This document shows, one piece after another, positions 26,886 to 40,095 of a stretch of DNA of 64,000 bases. Every line of letters begins with the position of its first letter. The stretch's first letter is position 1. The notes under the pieces are model-generated. The model worked only from the letters and a program-made list of their open reading frames with translations, had not been told where the DNA came from and did not search any database. The stretch is from NCBI RefSeq assembly GCF_000247815.1, contig NC_021677.1, positions 7,518,447 to 7,582,446 on the forward strand, given 5' to 3'. The DNA is from Ficedula albicollis (lineage: Eukaryota; Chordata; Aves; Passeriformes; Muscicapidae). Made by a program: the position numbers and the translations under genes.

Positions 26886-29800
26886 AAGGTCTTGCAGTGA
26901 TTTCCTCTTAGTTTTAGACTTCCTAGGACTTTAAGTCGTATTACTCCCTGCTGATGATTCCACAGTTGGAATGACCTCAGTGGAAGCAAAAATGTAGGTG
27001 AAAAAATGTGCTGGTTTGAAATCTTGGGATTTTCTTCCCCAGAAAACTGCTGATTCTAAGCATGGATCTACAGCCCAGGCAGCTGATCCCAGCAGTTTAT
27101 GGTAAACTTCCTCCACAAGATCCCACTGCACCTCACAAACTCACCAAAAACACCACCACTGACTGCCGGAGAACCAGGGCTGACTGTGGCAGCTCCTCAG
27201 CACAGATTGTGTCGATCGGGATAGGTCCATCCGCAGCCACGGGAGCCTGTTCCGTCTCTGGTGAGACATGTCCTGGGAAGATCAAGAGAGAGAATGACAA
27301 AGGGCGACTTTTAGTTCTGCATGTAGGAACCAAAGGAAAGGCTGGGTGCTGTGCTTCGGGAGGGCTCCTTCATAGAACTGAAGGAGCCTCAGCTGCTTTT
27401 GTGCTGAGGAGGATTTGGTGGCTGGGCTCAGTTAGGAGCTGAGACATGGGACAGGATGATGGAAAGGGAGCAAACCCCCTCAGCTCTGGGTGCCATCACA
27501 GTGCCTCTACCCTCCTAAAAAATCCAAACTTTACCCATTTTCACAAGTCATTCACTGCCTAGAGGGACAATCAGTTCTGAACCAGAACAGACTGAGACCT
27601 TCGATGGTATCAGCCTGAAGATAAGGAGGACACCTACCGAGGCAGAGGTTGGTTTCACTGCATGCCTTGCAGGCAGCCCTTGAGGAATCCACCCTTTTAC
27701 AAGTTGCCAAGTCACCCTCAGGAAAAGTCACTGCTAAGATTTACCGGTTGGAAAGTGCAGGCAGGAGTTGGAAGAGGGCAGGGATCAGGGCACAAGTGTG
27801 TTACCCTACTCTGAGTTCAGCATTTTGTCACTGGCAGTGACCATTGTGGGGCTGCTTCAGTTGGCGCTGTCAGACTCACAGTCCTCACCCCAGTGGAGCT
27901 GGCTGGAAACATCAATCAGACACAGGTCTCTTCTGCTCCAGTGAATCTTAGCAGGAAAACCATATTATCAGCTCGGGCTGGATCTTCTTTCCTGCTCTTC
28001 TGACAGAAGAGTGTTTAGAAACCCTCTCTGCCACCTTTGCTCCCAAGCTGAGGGAGCCCAACCAGCTCAGGGCCCTGGCTCCATTCATGGCACAGTTATC
28101 TCATATGTCTGGCTCAACTGACCAGGAGAGAGATGCAATTGCACTCAGGTATGCAATTTTGGACTAGTTCAAATGATATCATGCAATAATAGTAATTATT
28201 ATGATGATAATATCTTATGCCATATGTGAGAAAAATTAGTTATTGTCTCAGTACCTGCCAAGCAGCACAAATGCAGTGTTATGTACTCAAAAGGGAGAAT
28301 TCAAGTTACTTCACTCATTTTCATCCCAGCGAAGGCTTAAATCCGGGAGACAGAATCATCTACGTGAGAATTGTGGCATGAAGCATCAGCCTGATAGGAG
28401 CTGCAGGCTTCCACACAGCCCACAGGATGATAGCACTATCAGATGAAAAGGGGTTATACACAATGTGTAGCCTTGCAGCCTCAGCTGAGTATCTTTGCAA
28501 TGGTTTCCCACACCACTTAACAGCTTGTTTAACCTATCATGATTAACCAGCAGGCTCTGCAAGAATTTCCCACAATCAGTAAAAATGCTTCAGTAGGCCT
28601 GAAGGACCACAGTGGAGAGCAAGCATAGTGATGGATAGTCAATGCATGTTCATGCCTCTCCTGAAAAGTACCCACAGCTGTCTGGGTTCCAAAGTGCTGT
28701 AAATTAGTTACTAATATTTTAGTTTCAATCCTTTCCACATATATTGCAGTTAGGTTTAAGAAAAGCAGCAAAAATCTTGATCGTTGAGGTCCTATTATGT
28801 GTGTGGTGGAACTTTGCAAAGCCACAGTTTTTTCTCAGGCTGCACAATTAATCAGTTATCTCTCTCTGATTCTCAGAAAAAGACTTGATCATGAAGTGAT
28901 TGCAGGGAGGGCTTTTACTTGAGTCTGAAAAGACTTCTATAAAATATGACAGTGGGGAAACCTCTTATCTGGTATGCCGACTTACTTTATATTGAGATCA
29001 CCTGCAGAAAGACAGCGTGTTTGTTTCATGATGCTTTTCACCTCCTTTTTGCCATGGACATTTACTATTATTATTAACCTTTGACTATTTACTCCTTTAC
29101 AAAGTTTGGCAATTGGTAATGGATGTGGAACCATGCAAACTAGAAAGTTTTCCCTCTCTGTTGTTAAACCAATAGTTTCTTCTCATTCTAATCACAAACC
29201 ACTTTCTTTAACATGAAAATTTTAAATTTCCATAAATAGTCATTCTGAAGTCTAAGTGAATGCTAAACAGAACTAAAAAACAAAGTGAGAGGATGTACAA
29301 TGTGCAGAAATAACCCAAATGCATAGCCTGAATTCTTTCAGGAGGTGCTGAGCCACCCCTGCATTGATAAAGTTCGGCAATGGAGGTGCAAAAGCACCCT
29401 ACAAGGCCTCTTTAAAAACAGCCCCGTGAAGCCTGCTTTCTTAGATCAAAGTCCAAAGCTACGCTTTATCAACGGAACTTTAGTCACAGAGATGCAGGAA
29501 GGAAGGGCTGGCAGATGAAGGTGACAGATAGCAGAAGTGTGTCTTAGATGAGAACTCTATTTACTTAAATGCTATTCAGCTTAAATACTGCCTTTCCATA
29601 ACTTAGCTCCTCGAAACCCGAAAAAATTATTCTACTCAGAGAGCTGGCACAGGGTACGTCAGCAGTGATGTAATATTGACAGACAAATACAACCATTGTA
29701 TTCACAAATGTTCTCCTTACAGAGCAGAGAGCATTTTGACATTATATACTTACTGCCAGCATGGTAGACTGCAATGTAATCAGTGCCTTGGATGCATTGG

Positions 29801-30519
29801 GAACACAAACAAAAATAGATTAGCTAACAACCAAATTGTATTTATCTTTCTTGACAGGGCTCGCTAAATAGTGAGTCACTTTCTGATCTAATAGCACTGC
29901 CATCCCGGTGCTGAGGGCAATGGCTGCTGCTGGGAGGAGAAGATGGAGCAGCCCAGATGCTGCAGAGCCAGGAGTGTTGGCCTGTCTGAGTCAGCAGCGT
30001 GAGCACTGCTCCTCAGGGGATGCAGTGCCACATGGCCCTGAGCTTGGAGCGCCAGGGGCTTGGCCTCCTGGGCTCCTTACAGATCTCATGGGGTTTTTTG
30101 GGTGCAGAATTGTTTTTCCAGGCAGGATCACAGCTCACAGCTGACACCTGACAGAGCCTAAGCCTCCTCTTTATGCTGTCCACGCTCTGCTGACTGCAGC
30201 ATGCCTCACCTCCAGAGCACAGTCCTTGCTCTGCTGACCCCAGGAGCACTGGGAGCCCTGGGATGAAGTCGAAGGTCAGCCTCAGCAGCTCTTCTGAACC
30301 CTGGCTTTATCTGCCTGGAGGTAAGGGCCTCCCAAATGCCACCCCAGGTGTCGATAGCAGCATCACCAGAGCTCGGGACAGCCCAGTATCCTGGGATTTC
30401 TCCAGGGGCCTAGCTGGTTTTGCTGGCCACACTCTTCTCCACCCAGTGAGCTCAGACACATCTCCATGGCCTGCATTTCTTTGGGATCCCATCCGCAGCA
30501 CTGATGGATCTATTTGGTG

Positions 30520-30750
30520 GTAATCAATGGGGATGTGCAGGAAATTGTATCTCCCAGCACCGCTGCTTTGAGGATTAAAAGCGCCTCGGCGTTCATAATG
30601 AGAGTAATTAACTTGTTTGAGAATAGTTGTCAACTTAATGTTAAATAAGAAAGCTTTGCAGTGAGGACATTCGGGTTCCAGGTGAAAACCTGCTATGGAA
30701 GACAAATATTCAAAGCAAGAATGGGCATGAATGTGATTGGGCTTGGTTCT
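30520..30750. promoter_or_regulatory. Candidate conserved noncoding element
   Basis: Repeat-free sequence with TGAGGATTAAAAGCGCC, AGAGTAATTAACTTG, GTCAACTTAATG and AGAATGGGCATGAATG. The composition and motif mix resemble vertebrate enhancers. This is a texture call only. Confidence 0.25.
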
Positions 30751-30804
30751 GATCAAGTTTACATGTGCTTAAAGACCCAGCCCAAAGCCTGTGAAAGTAA
30801 TTTG

Positions 30805-30870
30805 GAATAAATCAGCTGGAGTCAATGGGATTACCCTACTGCCAGCCCCTTATGGGTGAGATCAAACCCC
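30805..30870. mobile_element. Possible ancient CR1-type remnant
   Basis: AGCTGGAGTCAATGGGATTA followed by GGTGAGATCAAACCCC resembles the sense-strand tail of old amniote CR1-like repeats. It is short and diverged. Confidence 0.35.
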
Positions 30871-32384
30871 AGATCATTATCTTTTAGTGGTTTTCCTTTC
30901 CTCACACTGAGAAGGAGCCGGTGAGAAGGGCCATGGATTGTTTTGTAAAACATCCTTTGTATTTAGGGGGAGCCTGTCTGCCTACAGGATATGGCCCATA
31001 AAGCCACCGGGATGATGAGGATTACTCCCTCTAGATGTGCTGCATCTGCTTGGCTTTGATGCCAGAGGTAATCAGAGAGTTAACAGAGAGCCAATTGACT
31101 GTGTGCGACGGAGAGCCCAGCCAGGCATTAAAACACAACAGAAAGGATGGGTTAAACCACCACATTCTTCAGGGAAAGCTGATGGGAGACAGTTGTCTCA
31201 TGCCACCTTAGTCTTCTGCTCTTTCATCATAATTTCTCTTTTTGTGCGTGACAGTGGGTTAATGGAAAACGAGTCTATGGAAATACTGAATACCAGTAAG
31301 TCAGAAGAAGGGAAAGATGCAAACCTGCAGTTTTCCCATGGCCTGAAAATGACTCCCTCCCTGGCTTAGGGCAGCCACAGGTATGTTGTTAATTTTAAGT
31401 CCTCTTGCCAGAAGGCTATAAAATGTCTTTTCATCTTAGGTTACATAAGTATCCAACAAATAAGAAGACTGTTATTACAGAGGCAACCACACCAACAAAA
31501 CGGTTTCATTTACTCTGAAAACCTGCATTAAAAGACTTCTGATGTCTCTGGAACTTGCTGAACACTGTTGGAGAGGAAAATCCATTGGATTCTTTTTTTC
31601 CCAAAAAAGAAGTAAGTTTGATGCAACATCAAATTGGAATGTTGTGAGGAACCAACTGTGTGATAAATCTACTGTTAATCGTGGTGATAATTTGCTCTCA
31701 AAGATGATGAGCTTCTATATTCCTCCACCTTAACAGGCAGCATTCTGGAAAACAGTGCTAATATCAAGCACTCTCTTATTAAACATTTCAGTGATCCTTC
31801 TGAACTAGACAGAAAAGTTTGATGCATGTCAGGAGTGCAAACTGTGAGGTGCTAAGCACATCTTAAGACACAAACTGAGACTGATGATGCTCAGGAGAAA
31901 AAGGTACAAGAAGGGTCTTCAAAATCCTTATGCTTCTTGTCATCAAGGAAATAATTCTGCTTGGCTTCACTGGGTGCTGAATGGTTGCTTTGCACTTTGA
32001 CCCGATTTTCTCCAGGATAATAAAGTGTGTTTCTGTGCCAGTGAGGCAGACGTTGGGACAGTGAGGTAAGGCACAGGAGGATGCCTCTGTGGAGGCAATT
32101 CAGCACACATTCAACATACCTTCCAGCAATTCAGGCATCCTTTCTGAAGTCGTTTAGTTGAGTTACACCGTTCTACATCTTCACAAATTGATTAGCATCA
32201 GGTATATTTAAAATATGTCCTAAGTCAGTTAATTTTCAGGCAGTAAGGCATCCTCACCTGCTCATTTCACAAGGGAAAAAAGAGCCCCAAACAATAGAAA
32301 GGTCCACGTGTGTGTTGACATCCTGCTTGTGAACCAATATTGTCACAAGCAATAGGCTTGGAGAGAACAGCCCAATCAATGAAT

Positions 32385-32440
32385 TTGAACTGATTTACAC
32401 CTAGCTAAAATTAGATCCATTATCCCGATTGAAGTTATTA
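32385..32440. mobile_element. Possible ancient CR1-type remnant
   Basis: GAACTGATTTACACCTAGCT followed by AAAATTAGATCC resembles the TGATTTACACCAGCTGAGGA-type motif of old amniote CR1 repeats. Confidence 0.35.
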
Positions 32441-32639
32441 CAATTAGCTAAATAAGCACACAAGCTCAGATAATTTTGTAGTACCATGGTGCCTAGAGGC
32501 CACATCTCAGACTGAGAGACATCTATGCTTAGCACTGAAAATGCATCCAATAAGACACAACCCTGATTCTGAACAGCTTGCTGCTCATACAGACCAAAGG
32601 AACAAAGGGCTGGGGACAGAAATTATTCTTTATTGCCTC

Positions 32640-32720
32640 CGTGTCAGAAAAACTGGCCCAGAGAAATTGAGTTGTCTTGCCCAACACTGTAAGAATTATT
32701 TGGCAAGAATGAGAAGCAAA
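32640..32720 (+). mobile_element. Probable MIR-like SINE remnant
   Basis: ACTGGCCCAGAGAAATTGAG then TTGTCTTGCCCAACACTGTA follows the MIR 3' order (GGCCCAGAGAGGTTAAG, GACTTGCCCAAGGTCACACAG). MIR copies are ancient and rare in birds, so this would be an amniote-age fossil. Confidence 0.55.
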
Positions 32721-32843
32721 GCTTTTGGTTTCTGAGGTCTTTGATGAGCCTGTGTCCTGTGAACCGCCAGAGTGAAACACACCTCTGCTCCCTATTAACC
32801 AATTATGTTTCATAAGAATTATTTGGCAAGAATGAGAAGCAAA
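32691..32843 (+). repeat. Duplication with 123-bp spacing, first part
   Basis: A 30-bp block starting AAGAATTATTTGGCAAG occurs at 32691-32720 and identically at 32814-32843. Between them lies a 90-bp block (32721-32810) that itself recurs at 33029-33118. Confidence 0.9.
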
Positions 32844-32900
32844 TGGGGAACATCAGTATCCACTTCACAGGTCTGCCCGCTCTTTCTCTAGCACAAACTC

Positions 32901-32944
32901 TTTTTTTTTTTTTTTTTTTTTTTTAATTTTTTTTTTTTTTTTTT
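32901..32944 (+). repeat. T-rich tract (T24-AA-T18)
   Basis: Two T runs are split by AA. The tract lies between the two copies of the 90-bp duplication and may mark a retroposition or slippage breakpoint. Confidence 0.9.
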
Positions 32945-33028
32945 AAACCAGGAGGCTGCTAAGCACAAGACAGCTCTCGACACATGTTCCTTTGTGTTAC
33001 ATTACTACTCATTTCAAGCACAACAGGA

Positions 33029-33118
33029 GCTTTTGGTTTCTGAGGTCTTTGATGAGCCTGTGTCCTGTGAACCGCCAGAGTGAAACACACCTCTGCTCCC
33101 TATTAACCAATTATGTTT
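33029..33118 (+). repeat. Second copy of a 90-bp block, displaced 308 bp
   Basis: The block starting GCTTTTGGTTTCTGAGG and ending CCAATTATGTTT is identical to 32721-32810. The spacing includes the T-rich tract. Identity implies a recent event or an assembly duplication. Confidence 0.9.
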
Positions 33119-36100
33119 CTTCTGCAAAATTTCAAGGCCTCAAATGCACAAATCCACAAGCACCCACATCTCTGCTGACTGATTTCACTTGGTTCAAGAA
33201 CTTCTACATATTCTTCCTTAAACCTGGGAGTCCAGCTTTCCCTCCTTTGTGTACCTTTCAAATCAGCTGTGTGGAGAAATCTTCACAAATCTCACTGAAA
33301 GTGGAGCAAATGTGCCTTGCAAATCTTATAGTGACATCTTCAAGTGTTACAGATCTAAATCCAAGACATTTGCTTTGACCTTTCTCCCTCTACTGTCTCT
33401 CAACCTTTCAAGATCAATGATAAAATGGTGGTGGCTTTAATTCAATCTAGAATTTAATCTTCTTCTCCAGAAAAGCAGTGCATGGTTCTCAAAGTTTCTT
33501 TCCCCCTTTTTCTGCAGAGAACAAAACTGAGAAGAAAATCTGAAGTTTCAAAAGTACTATTCCTATGTCTTTAACCTCAGATTTGTGTTCCAGGCTTTGA
33601 TAGGTTCATTTTGCAGTCAATAGATTATTGTTTTGGTTTGAGGAGGTTTGAAAAATTGGCTCAAAATAAATTGTCTGTTCTTGTAATCTTAACTAGGGAG
33701 GTATTTGTAGTGATTCTGTAATAAAGATTTCTGTTTCCAGCAGTTTAGCTATAAAATATGACTTTATGTGAATCTGGAACTCCAACAAGTCAATGCCCGT
33801 GCCATCTTCCTGGCCATAAAATTATTTTCTGCCTCTTTGTCAGGTTGAAAGTTCTAGGAAAGGACCTATTGACAAACTACAGAACAGTACATCAAACAAT
33901 ATTTTTTTTTCCCAGATAGTTGCATGTCTGAAACAAAATTTTCCTTTGGGTAGCATGGAGATATAATTTAAATGCGTGCTTATTTCCTAGCTCTGGAATA
34001 TTTATTTCCCTGAAATCCTGCAGCTGTAAGAACCATATTGTGAACTGAAGACAAAGATGGCCTGGACGTCTCCCTTTTTGATGCTTCCTGCCTGACAGAG
34101 TGAAGAAAAAAATATTCTTCTGATGCAAGAACGAGATTTCCAACTATGGAAAAGCCGTTAGAGACACAAGTGAGATTTTGATCCCCGGCCCCAGTGTCAT
34201 CCATCTTGGAAAACCTTCTGGTTTTACTATTTCAAACAGGTCAGGGAGAGCGAGGTAGGAAACTGCAGTTTCAAAACAGGCACCACTGCACTGTTTTCAG
34301 CAAAACAGCATGTGATTTCAAAGGGAAATCTATTATTGATCCTGGACCCCTTGTAAATTCCTTCAGGTCCCAACACCTCTGCTTGTCCCAGTGGTTTGGT
34401 GCTCAGACCTGGAGCATGCATCTACCTCACAGGTTGCACGTGGCCACCCTAAAGCCAGGGTGCCACTGTGAAGACAAGTCTTCAGCCATGAATGAGAGAT
34501 ATTTTCCACTTTCAGCTCTGTGTCATATGAATGGAAATTATGCAACTTGTTCAGGCTGGTGCAGTTTGGGGCTGTGCATTTGCTGGTGTGAACAGGAACA
34601 CGGGAGCTGTTTTCTGTTTCCTGTGTTTGAAAGCGGTACAAACATGATCTGGGCCTTCTGTAGTGCTGCTTGCTGAGACACTTTATTTAGGAAGAATAAC
34701 AAAGAATTCTCCTTCATAGGAAAGATTGTGGTTGCCTCGCCAGCTCTCAAAATTAAAACTATGTTCAGGTCAAAAATGCCTATTCAGGCTGACATCAAAG
34801 AGAAAAATGCGAGCAGGTCGGGGAGTTTCATTTCCATGGCACTCATATTTGTGATTCACATGTCAGGCGCAGTAATGACTTACATGCCCGTTGGCGATAA
34901 TGGAACAGAGGGCCAGCACAAAGGGAAAGGATCCTGAGGTGGCAATGCCGGGAGGATCCCGTGTAGGGTGGGATGCTGGAGCCCCTCGAAGTCCGGGGTG
35001 TCACTCGGAGCACGGGCTGCTGGCTCTCACGGCGGCATTCCCATCAATGAGAACCTTGTGGAGCCCACTGGCCTGGGTTGAGGCTTTTGGGAATGGTGCT
35101 CATGGGGAGCCTGATGCCAGAGGGCTCCTTTTCATTGTCGAGAGACCAGGTCCTTTTAAATACACTGAACACAGCGGGTGACTCCTGAAAATCTGGGTCT
35201 CAGGGCATATTTCCTGAATCCTTTTGAGGTGTGGTTTCGTACTAACTTTGTAGCTTCTCAAAATCTCCAGTCCTGGTGAAGGGCTGTGTCATGAGGTTTG
35301 AAAGCAGGAGGTATGTAAACTTCTTAACAGTGTCTGTATATTCTCCTACTGCTCCTTATTTGCTTTTCTCATGGGACGATCCAAGTAGGCATTACAAACT
35401 GTTGATAAATAGATTTTCAGCCCATTTCATTTAACCATTACTGCATTTCCATATCAAAGATTTTACACTTGGCATGCCCGAGCCTATTTTATTTGTAATC
35501 TGTTCACAAATGAGGAGTTTGGAATGCTTTTTTCATTATGTGTTTCATCTGCAATGTACTGCCCTCGTGTTATTTTTTAAGATGAGATCTTATATGCTAC
35601 CTCAAGTCATTCTACAACTCATTGGCTCTCATTTATTCTGGCCTCCTAATCTAACACTATTTCTGTGTTGAAACTTGTTGCTATTTTTTTCCAAGGGTAC
35701 ACCATAGGATGTTAAGCATGTGCTCTATATCAAAGTGTAAATATAAACTAGTTGATAGTCTCTAGTCACACCCTGGATAGGTGTGGCATTTGGGAATTTT
35801 TCACTTGCTGGCTGGAGATCAGAATGTTCTTAACATGGTTCCACACACAGGATCTCAGTTGGGAGAGAACTGGTTGGGGCTTTTTGGGGTTAGGGTTTGG
35901 GTTTTGAGGTGGCTTTTTTTTTTTTGGAGCATGTTGTTTGAAGAGTTGGGAGCTATAATAGTTGTACTGTTTCCAGAAACAGATTTTTACATGTTTGGCT
36001 ATATTTAGAGCTGCAATTGGGAGATTTGAGGGTACGATAATTCAGTGCCTCGCTGTCTTTCCTTTTCTCTTTGTATCACTTTGTGATGGACAAGCTTGAT

Positions 36101-39100
36101 TCTAATGTCAGCCTAAGGCATGGTGCAGGGCTGCACCACTCCAAGAGAAACTCCAAGGAGGAAGTATGACTCAGAGAGCTGCAATTCCTTCCACAGTTCC
36201 TCCTTGTTCCAGCCAAGGAAGTAAGTTACTTCAGTGTTTGAGCTGCTAGACTAAAGATTTCTTCTCCCCTGGTGCTCACAAGCCTCCGCTTGTGACAGAA
36301 AGCTTGACAGAAAGAAGAGGGATAAAAAAGGTCTGTGCCAGGATGAAGTGCCACCAGCCTGTGAAATGATGGCACCACTCAAGCCTCACTGAGGGCAGTT
36401 ACCTCCCAGCCACCCACCTTTAATACCAAGAGCAAACCACCCACCTTTGTGTACTTAGAGACTGGCAGAGAATTTGCAGGCAATCATTTTCTTACCAAAA
36501 CAGAAACACTAATTAGGGCATTCCTGATGAAAATGTTCAAAATCAGTATTTCCTCACTGGTAGTGCAACTCTGAGGCCTGAGGACATCAGCTGATGTAGG
36601 ATCTGTTTGCAAATTGTGTACGTGACTTTTTCACCTGCCTGACATTCTGCTCAGCACATGCTTTGGGGAAAAACATAAAATAATAATAACAACAATCAAC
36701 AATAGTGAAATTCACAGCCTTTTTTGAATATGCCTTTTCATGGATGGCAGAAATGCTGTACTATGAAGGGACCTTCGACTGAGCACTATTTTAGAAGAAT
36801 TTTTAATATGGCAGTAAAATGCTGTGGTAACTGAGACAGTGTCAACTGAGAGCACAGACTAAATACTGAAAGATAAAAGGAGGCAGGAAAACAAGAGAGA
36901 AATTTATTCATATGCACAACAGCTAGATGATCCAGTTAGGCATAAAACCTTGTTATTAAACCCTCCAGGATCACCAGGGATAAGTTTTCAGGAAGTATTT
37001 TGCAGTTAAAAAAAAAACAACAAAAGAAAAACCCAACAAAACAACCTCAAAAAACCTCCAAAACAACAACAACAACAAACCCAAACCAAAACCAACAACA
37101 AAAAAACAACAAAACAAAACCAGGAGCAAGAATCAACTTCAGAAAACGGATCTGGCTCTCGTGTGGTGTTCAGCAGCACAGATACACACTCACTCTTCCT
37201 GCCCGAGTTATATCTGTTTCAAAAATAGCCTGTGAAAGAAGATTCAGGCTATTGGAACAACTTCTGCTTTCAGTAAACTGGACTGAAACATGGAGCTGAA
37301 TTTATACCTCCATGTGTGATTTGAGGCACCCACATAAAAGGGATAAGGGTAAAGCTCATCCTTCTGCTGGGAGCTCTGAATGGCATCAATGCTAATTCAC
37401 CTGGGTACCTGACAGAGATCTCCAGAGAGATATAGAAAGAGAAACACCACTCACTTTAGCTGAACACTTTATTCCTACACTGAAAATAAACGATGTAAAG
37501 GAAGCCTGCAGTTCAAACCTGCAAGAGTTGCTTTTGTTTTGCATCAGTTTATTCAGGTATTTTAAACAGGCTTAGTTAAAATAATAAATTGAACCTTTTT
37601 GACAACTTTGTATGAAAACCTTATGTGGCTAATTCTTAAATATCATCAGACAGCAGGCTAATTGTGTCCGAGTGCACACTGCTGCCCCAGGTTGCAGATA
37701 ACTTCATGTGTTGAAACGATGACTTGAGAGTGATATCCTTGTAGACAAGGAAATAGCATCTTCCAGTCCTGCTGGGTCTTAAAGTAATCTGTGAGAAACC
37801 CCTTCAGCTGTCTGCCTGTGCTTAGCCAAGTTATTAGGCACATTCAGGATGCATTAAACTCATCATACGCCTTCTAAATTTCTGGATGGTTTTGAGTTCA
37901 CACAGCCAGCTGATTTAATCATACCTCTGATGCTAACAAAAACTGAATACACTGACCTGCCAGGAATGTTGCCTGTATAGGTATGTAATAAATATACTTG
38001 GTTGTGTTTAATCATACAGATATGCAATGGGCACCTTTACCACCTTCTGTCACTCCTATCCTGTTCTCGATGCTTAGCCATATCCCTTTTGAAAGCGGAT
38101 AACTTTGGAAGAGCAAACATTCACATTTCTGAACACATAATCAATCAAAAATGTGGCAACAGAACTGTAAGTGGACCAAGATATGAACCCTTTTGAACAG
38201 AAGGAAATTCAGAATAATTCCATGGAGCCAAGTCAGGGTAGAACTTACTCTCCCTGATAAGTAATAGAATAAAACTGGATGGATGATTCACTGTGAACAG
38301 CTCAGTAAAATTATTATCTCTTTTGTATAGCCTTCCTTTTTCTTTTCTCCATATTCCTCTTTCTCTTCCTAATGCACTTTTTAGCCTTTTCCGCCTTGTG
38401 ATGCCACTCAGAGAAGAGTAAGAACCAGAGTGAGACAGAGTGGCTGGGGTGGAAAGGACAAAAACAAGCCACTGCTGGAAGTGCAGGAGATGGTGAAATA
38501 CCAATAATCCATATTGATATCTGACATGGCTGATAAAGAAAAGTCTCATTCCTTGTATTGTCTGGGTTCCTGAGAGTGCCCCTTGCCTGCTCTGTTGTAC
38601 AATACAGCCTGGATAAAATACAGCTGCAAGATGGAAAAGGTGACACTGATCCTGCTCTAAATAGGAGCCAATACTGTACTCATCACTGCAGTATCTGAAA
38701 GAAAGCAAGACATACTATTGCTGGTGCAGGACAAAGTTCATGGAATATCAAGTGTTGATAGTCTGCACTCAAAGTCTGCAAATATATGTACAAATGGGTC
38801 ACATCCACAGCTGGCATCTGTCTGGCTCCAGATCTGGTCCAGTAAGTTTCTAAAGAGTAGTTCACGACAGACCATTAAAAACTTTCAAAGAAAGTCCCAG
38901 AGCACATGACAGAAATGGCCAAGTGGGACAGCACAGTAGAAGAAAGAAATCCTGTGGGTTAATTTCTTTAAAGCATAGGAGTCATTAATCATTTATATTC
39001 CATTCCATTTGAAACAGCTGCCTGCCTGCATTTGCTAAGTAACTGCTTTCCTAACCACATAGCAACTAAGTTGTGGGCCCCAGAACTCTCATGCTTCCAG

Positions 39101-39419
39101 ATATTAATAAACAATTTCCCTGTTCACTGTGTAAATAGAAGCATGTTAACATTCTTAGCATCTGGTTTTGGTAGGGAAATAAAAGGCTGAGGTTCCACAC
39201 TTTATGAATTCCTTCCCCCCAAAAATCTTGCTTACTGCTTATCTACTCAAGTGAGGCTTCAGAAGTTCAAAAGCTCAGTGTGAAAAATCTCAGTGGCCTC
39301 CTAGCTGTCACCTGCGATGCAGGATGTTGCTCATTATCAAACTACGAAAATGATCTCTCCTGTCGCGCTTGTCTGCTCATCTCCTTGTGGAACCGAGTAG
39401 CATTTCCCACGACAGCCCC
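33119..39419. other. Upstream noncoding DNA, no gene seen
   Basis: About 6.3 kb of mainly unique sequence. It includes an A/C-rich low-complexity stretch at about 37007-37123 made of AAC/AAAC-like units. The longest open frames (34194-34676 plus, 38145-38708 minus) have no recognisable motif or flanking splice pattern. Confidence 0.55.
37007..37123 (+). repeat. A-rich low-complexity tract
   Basis: The tract is built of A runs separated by C and a few other bases (AACAACAACAACAA at its centre). It could be a decayed poly-A tail or a simple repeat. No retroposon body was identified next to it. Confidence 0.8.
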
Positions 39420-39686
39420 TTCCTTCCAGTGGTCCGCTGTGATCCCGGCGGGGGCTGCAATTAGCGGAATGCCAGCCAGCAGGTGGAGACGCATGAAAGC
39501 AATCCCAGTGCATGGACAGCCTACCTCGACATCGCATTCCCATAGCCCCGGCGTTCCTTCCAGTGGTCCGCTGTCATCCCGGCGGGGGCTGCAATTAGCG
39601 GAATGCCAGCCAGCAGGTGGAGACGCATGAAAGCAATCCCAGTGCATGGACAGCCTACCTCGACATCGCATTCCCATAGCCCCGGC
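39420..39686 (+). repeat. Tandem duplication, 134-bp unit, two copies
   Basis: Copies start at 39420 and 39554 (TTCCTTCCAGTGGTCCGCTG...). The one difference I see is GTGATCC versus GTCATCC. The unit is GC-richer than its surroundings and contains CpG. Confidence 0.92.
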
Positions 39687-40020
39687 CAAGCGCTCTGGCA
39701 GGCCACAGCCAGAAAATATCGCGATTGGCTCCACGGAAAAGTTCAGAACTCAAATCTTGGATTGCTGACAGACCATGTGACGGAGCAGCCCCGGCTGAGG
39801 AGCCGTCCAGCACCTTTCATGTCTCAGCAAGTTGTAGAGGGAGCGAGGGGGGGGCGCTGGGGGGATGACTCTGGCCTGACCTTGATTCATTCAGTTTGTT
39901 CAACAGTTTAGAGCTGTCTGTCAGCATCAGCTGTGCTGAGTGATGCAGGAGCCACACACGTGTGCTCCTGGCTGGGCATATTCCCTGCCAGCCCTGCGCT
40001 GCGCAGCCACGGCTCCTCAG

Positions 40021-40095
40021 CCTCCGGAGCCCCAAATGCATTTCCACCCAGGGCTCCGCAGCCTCCAGAGCCCCAAATCTATTTCCACTCCACCC
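40021..40095 (+). repeat. 41-bp imperfect tandem repeat, about 1.8 copies
   Basis: CCTCCGGAGCCCCAAATGCA at 40021 and CCTCCAGAGCCCCAAATCTA at 40062 share the following TTTCCAC. The unit is GC-rich. Confidence 0.75.

Noticed and set aside
27062..27442. 126-codon open frame on plus
   Set aside because: It has no recognisable domain, no flanking splice pattern with further coding exons and a random-looking composition.
34194..34676. 160-codon open frame on plus
   Set aside because: It shows no motif and has long antisense frames overlapping it. It is treated as chance.
35880..35915. Interstitial telomere repeat (GGTTAGGG-like string)
   Set aside because: Only one TTAGGG unit is present in G/T-rich sequence, with no array.
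38145..38708. 187-codon open frame on minus
   Set aside because: It has no family resemblance. Length alone is compatible with chance in 64 kb read in six frames.
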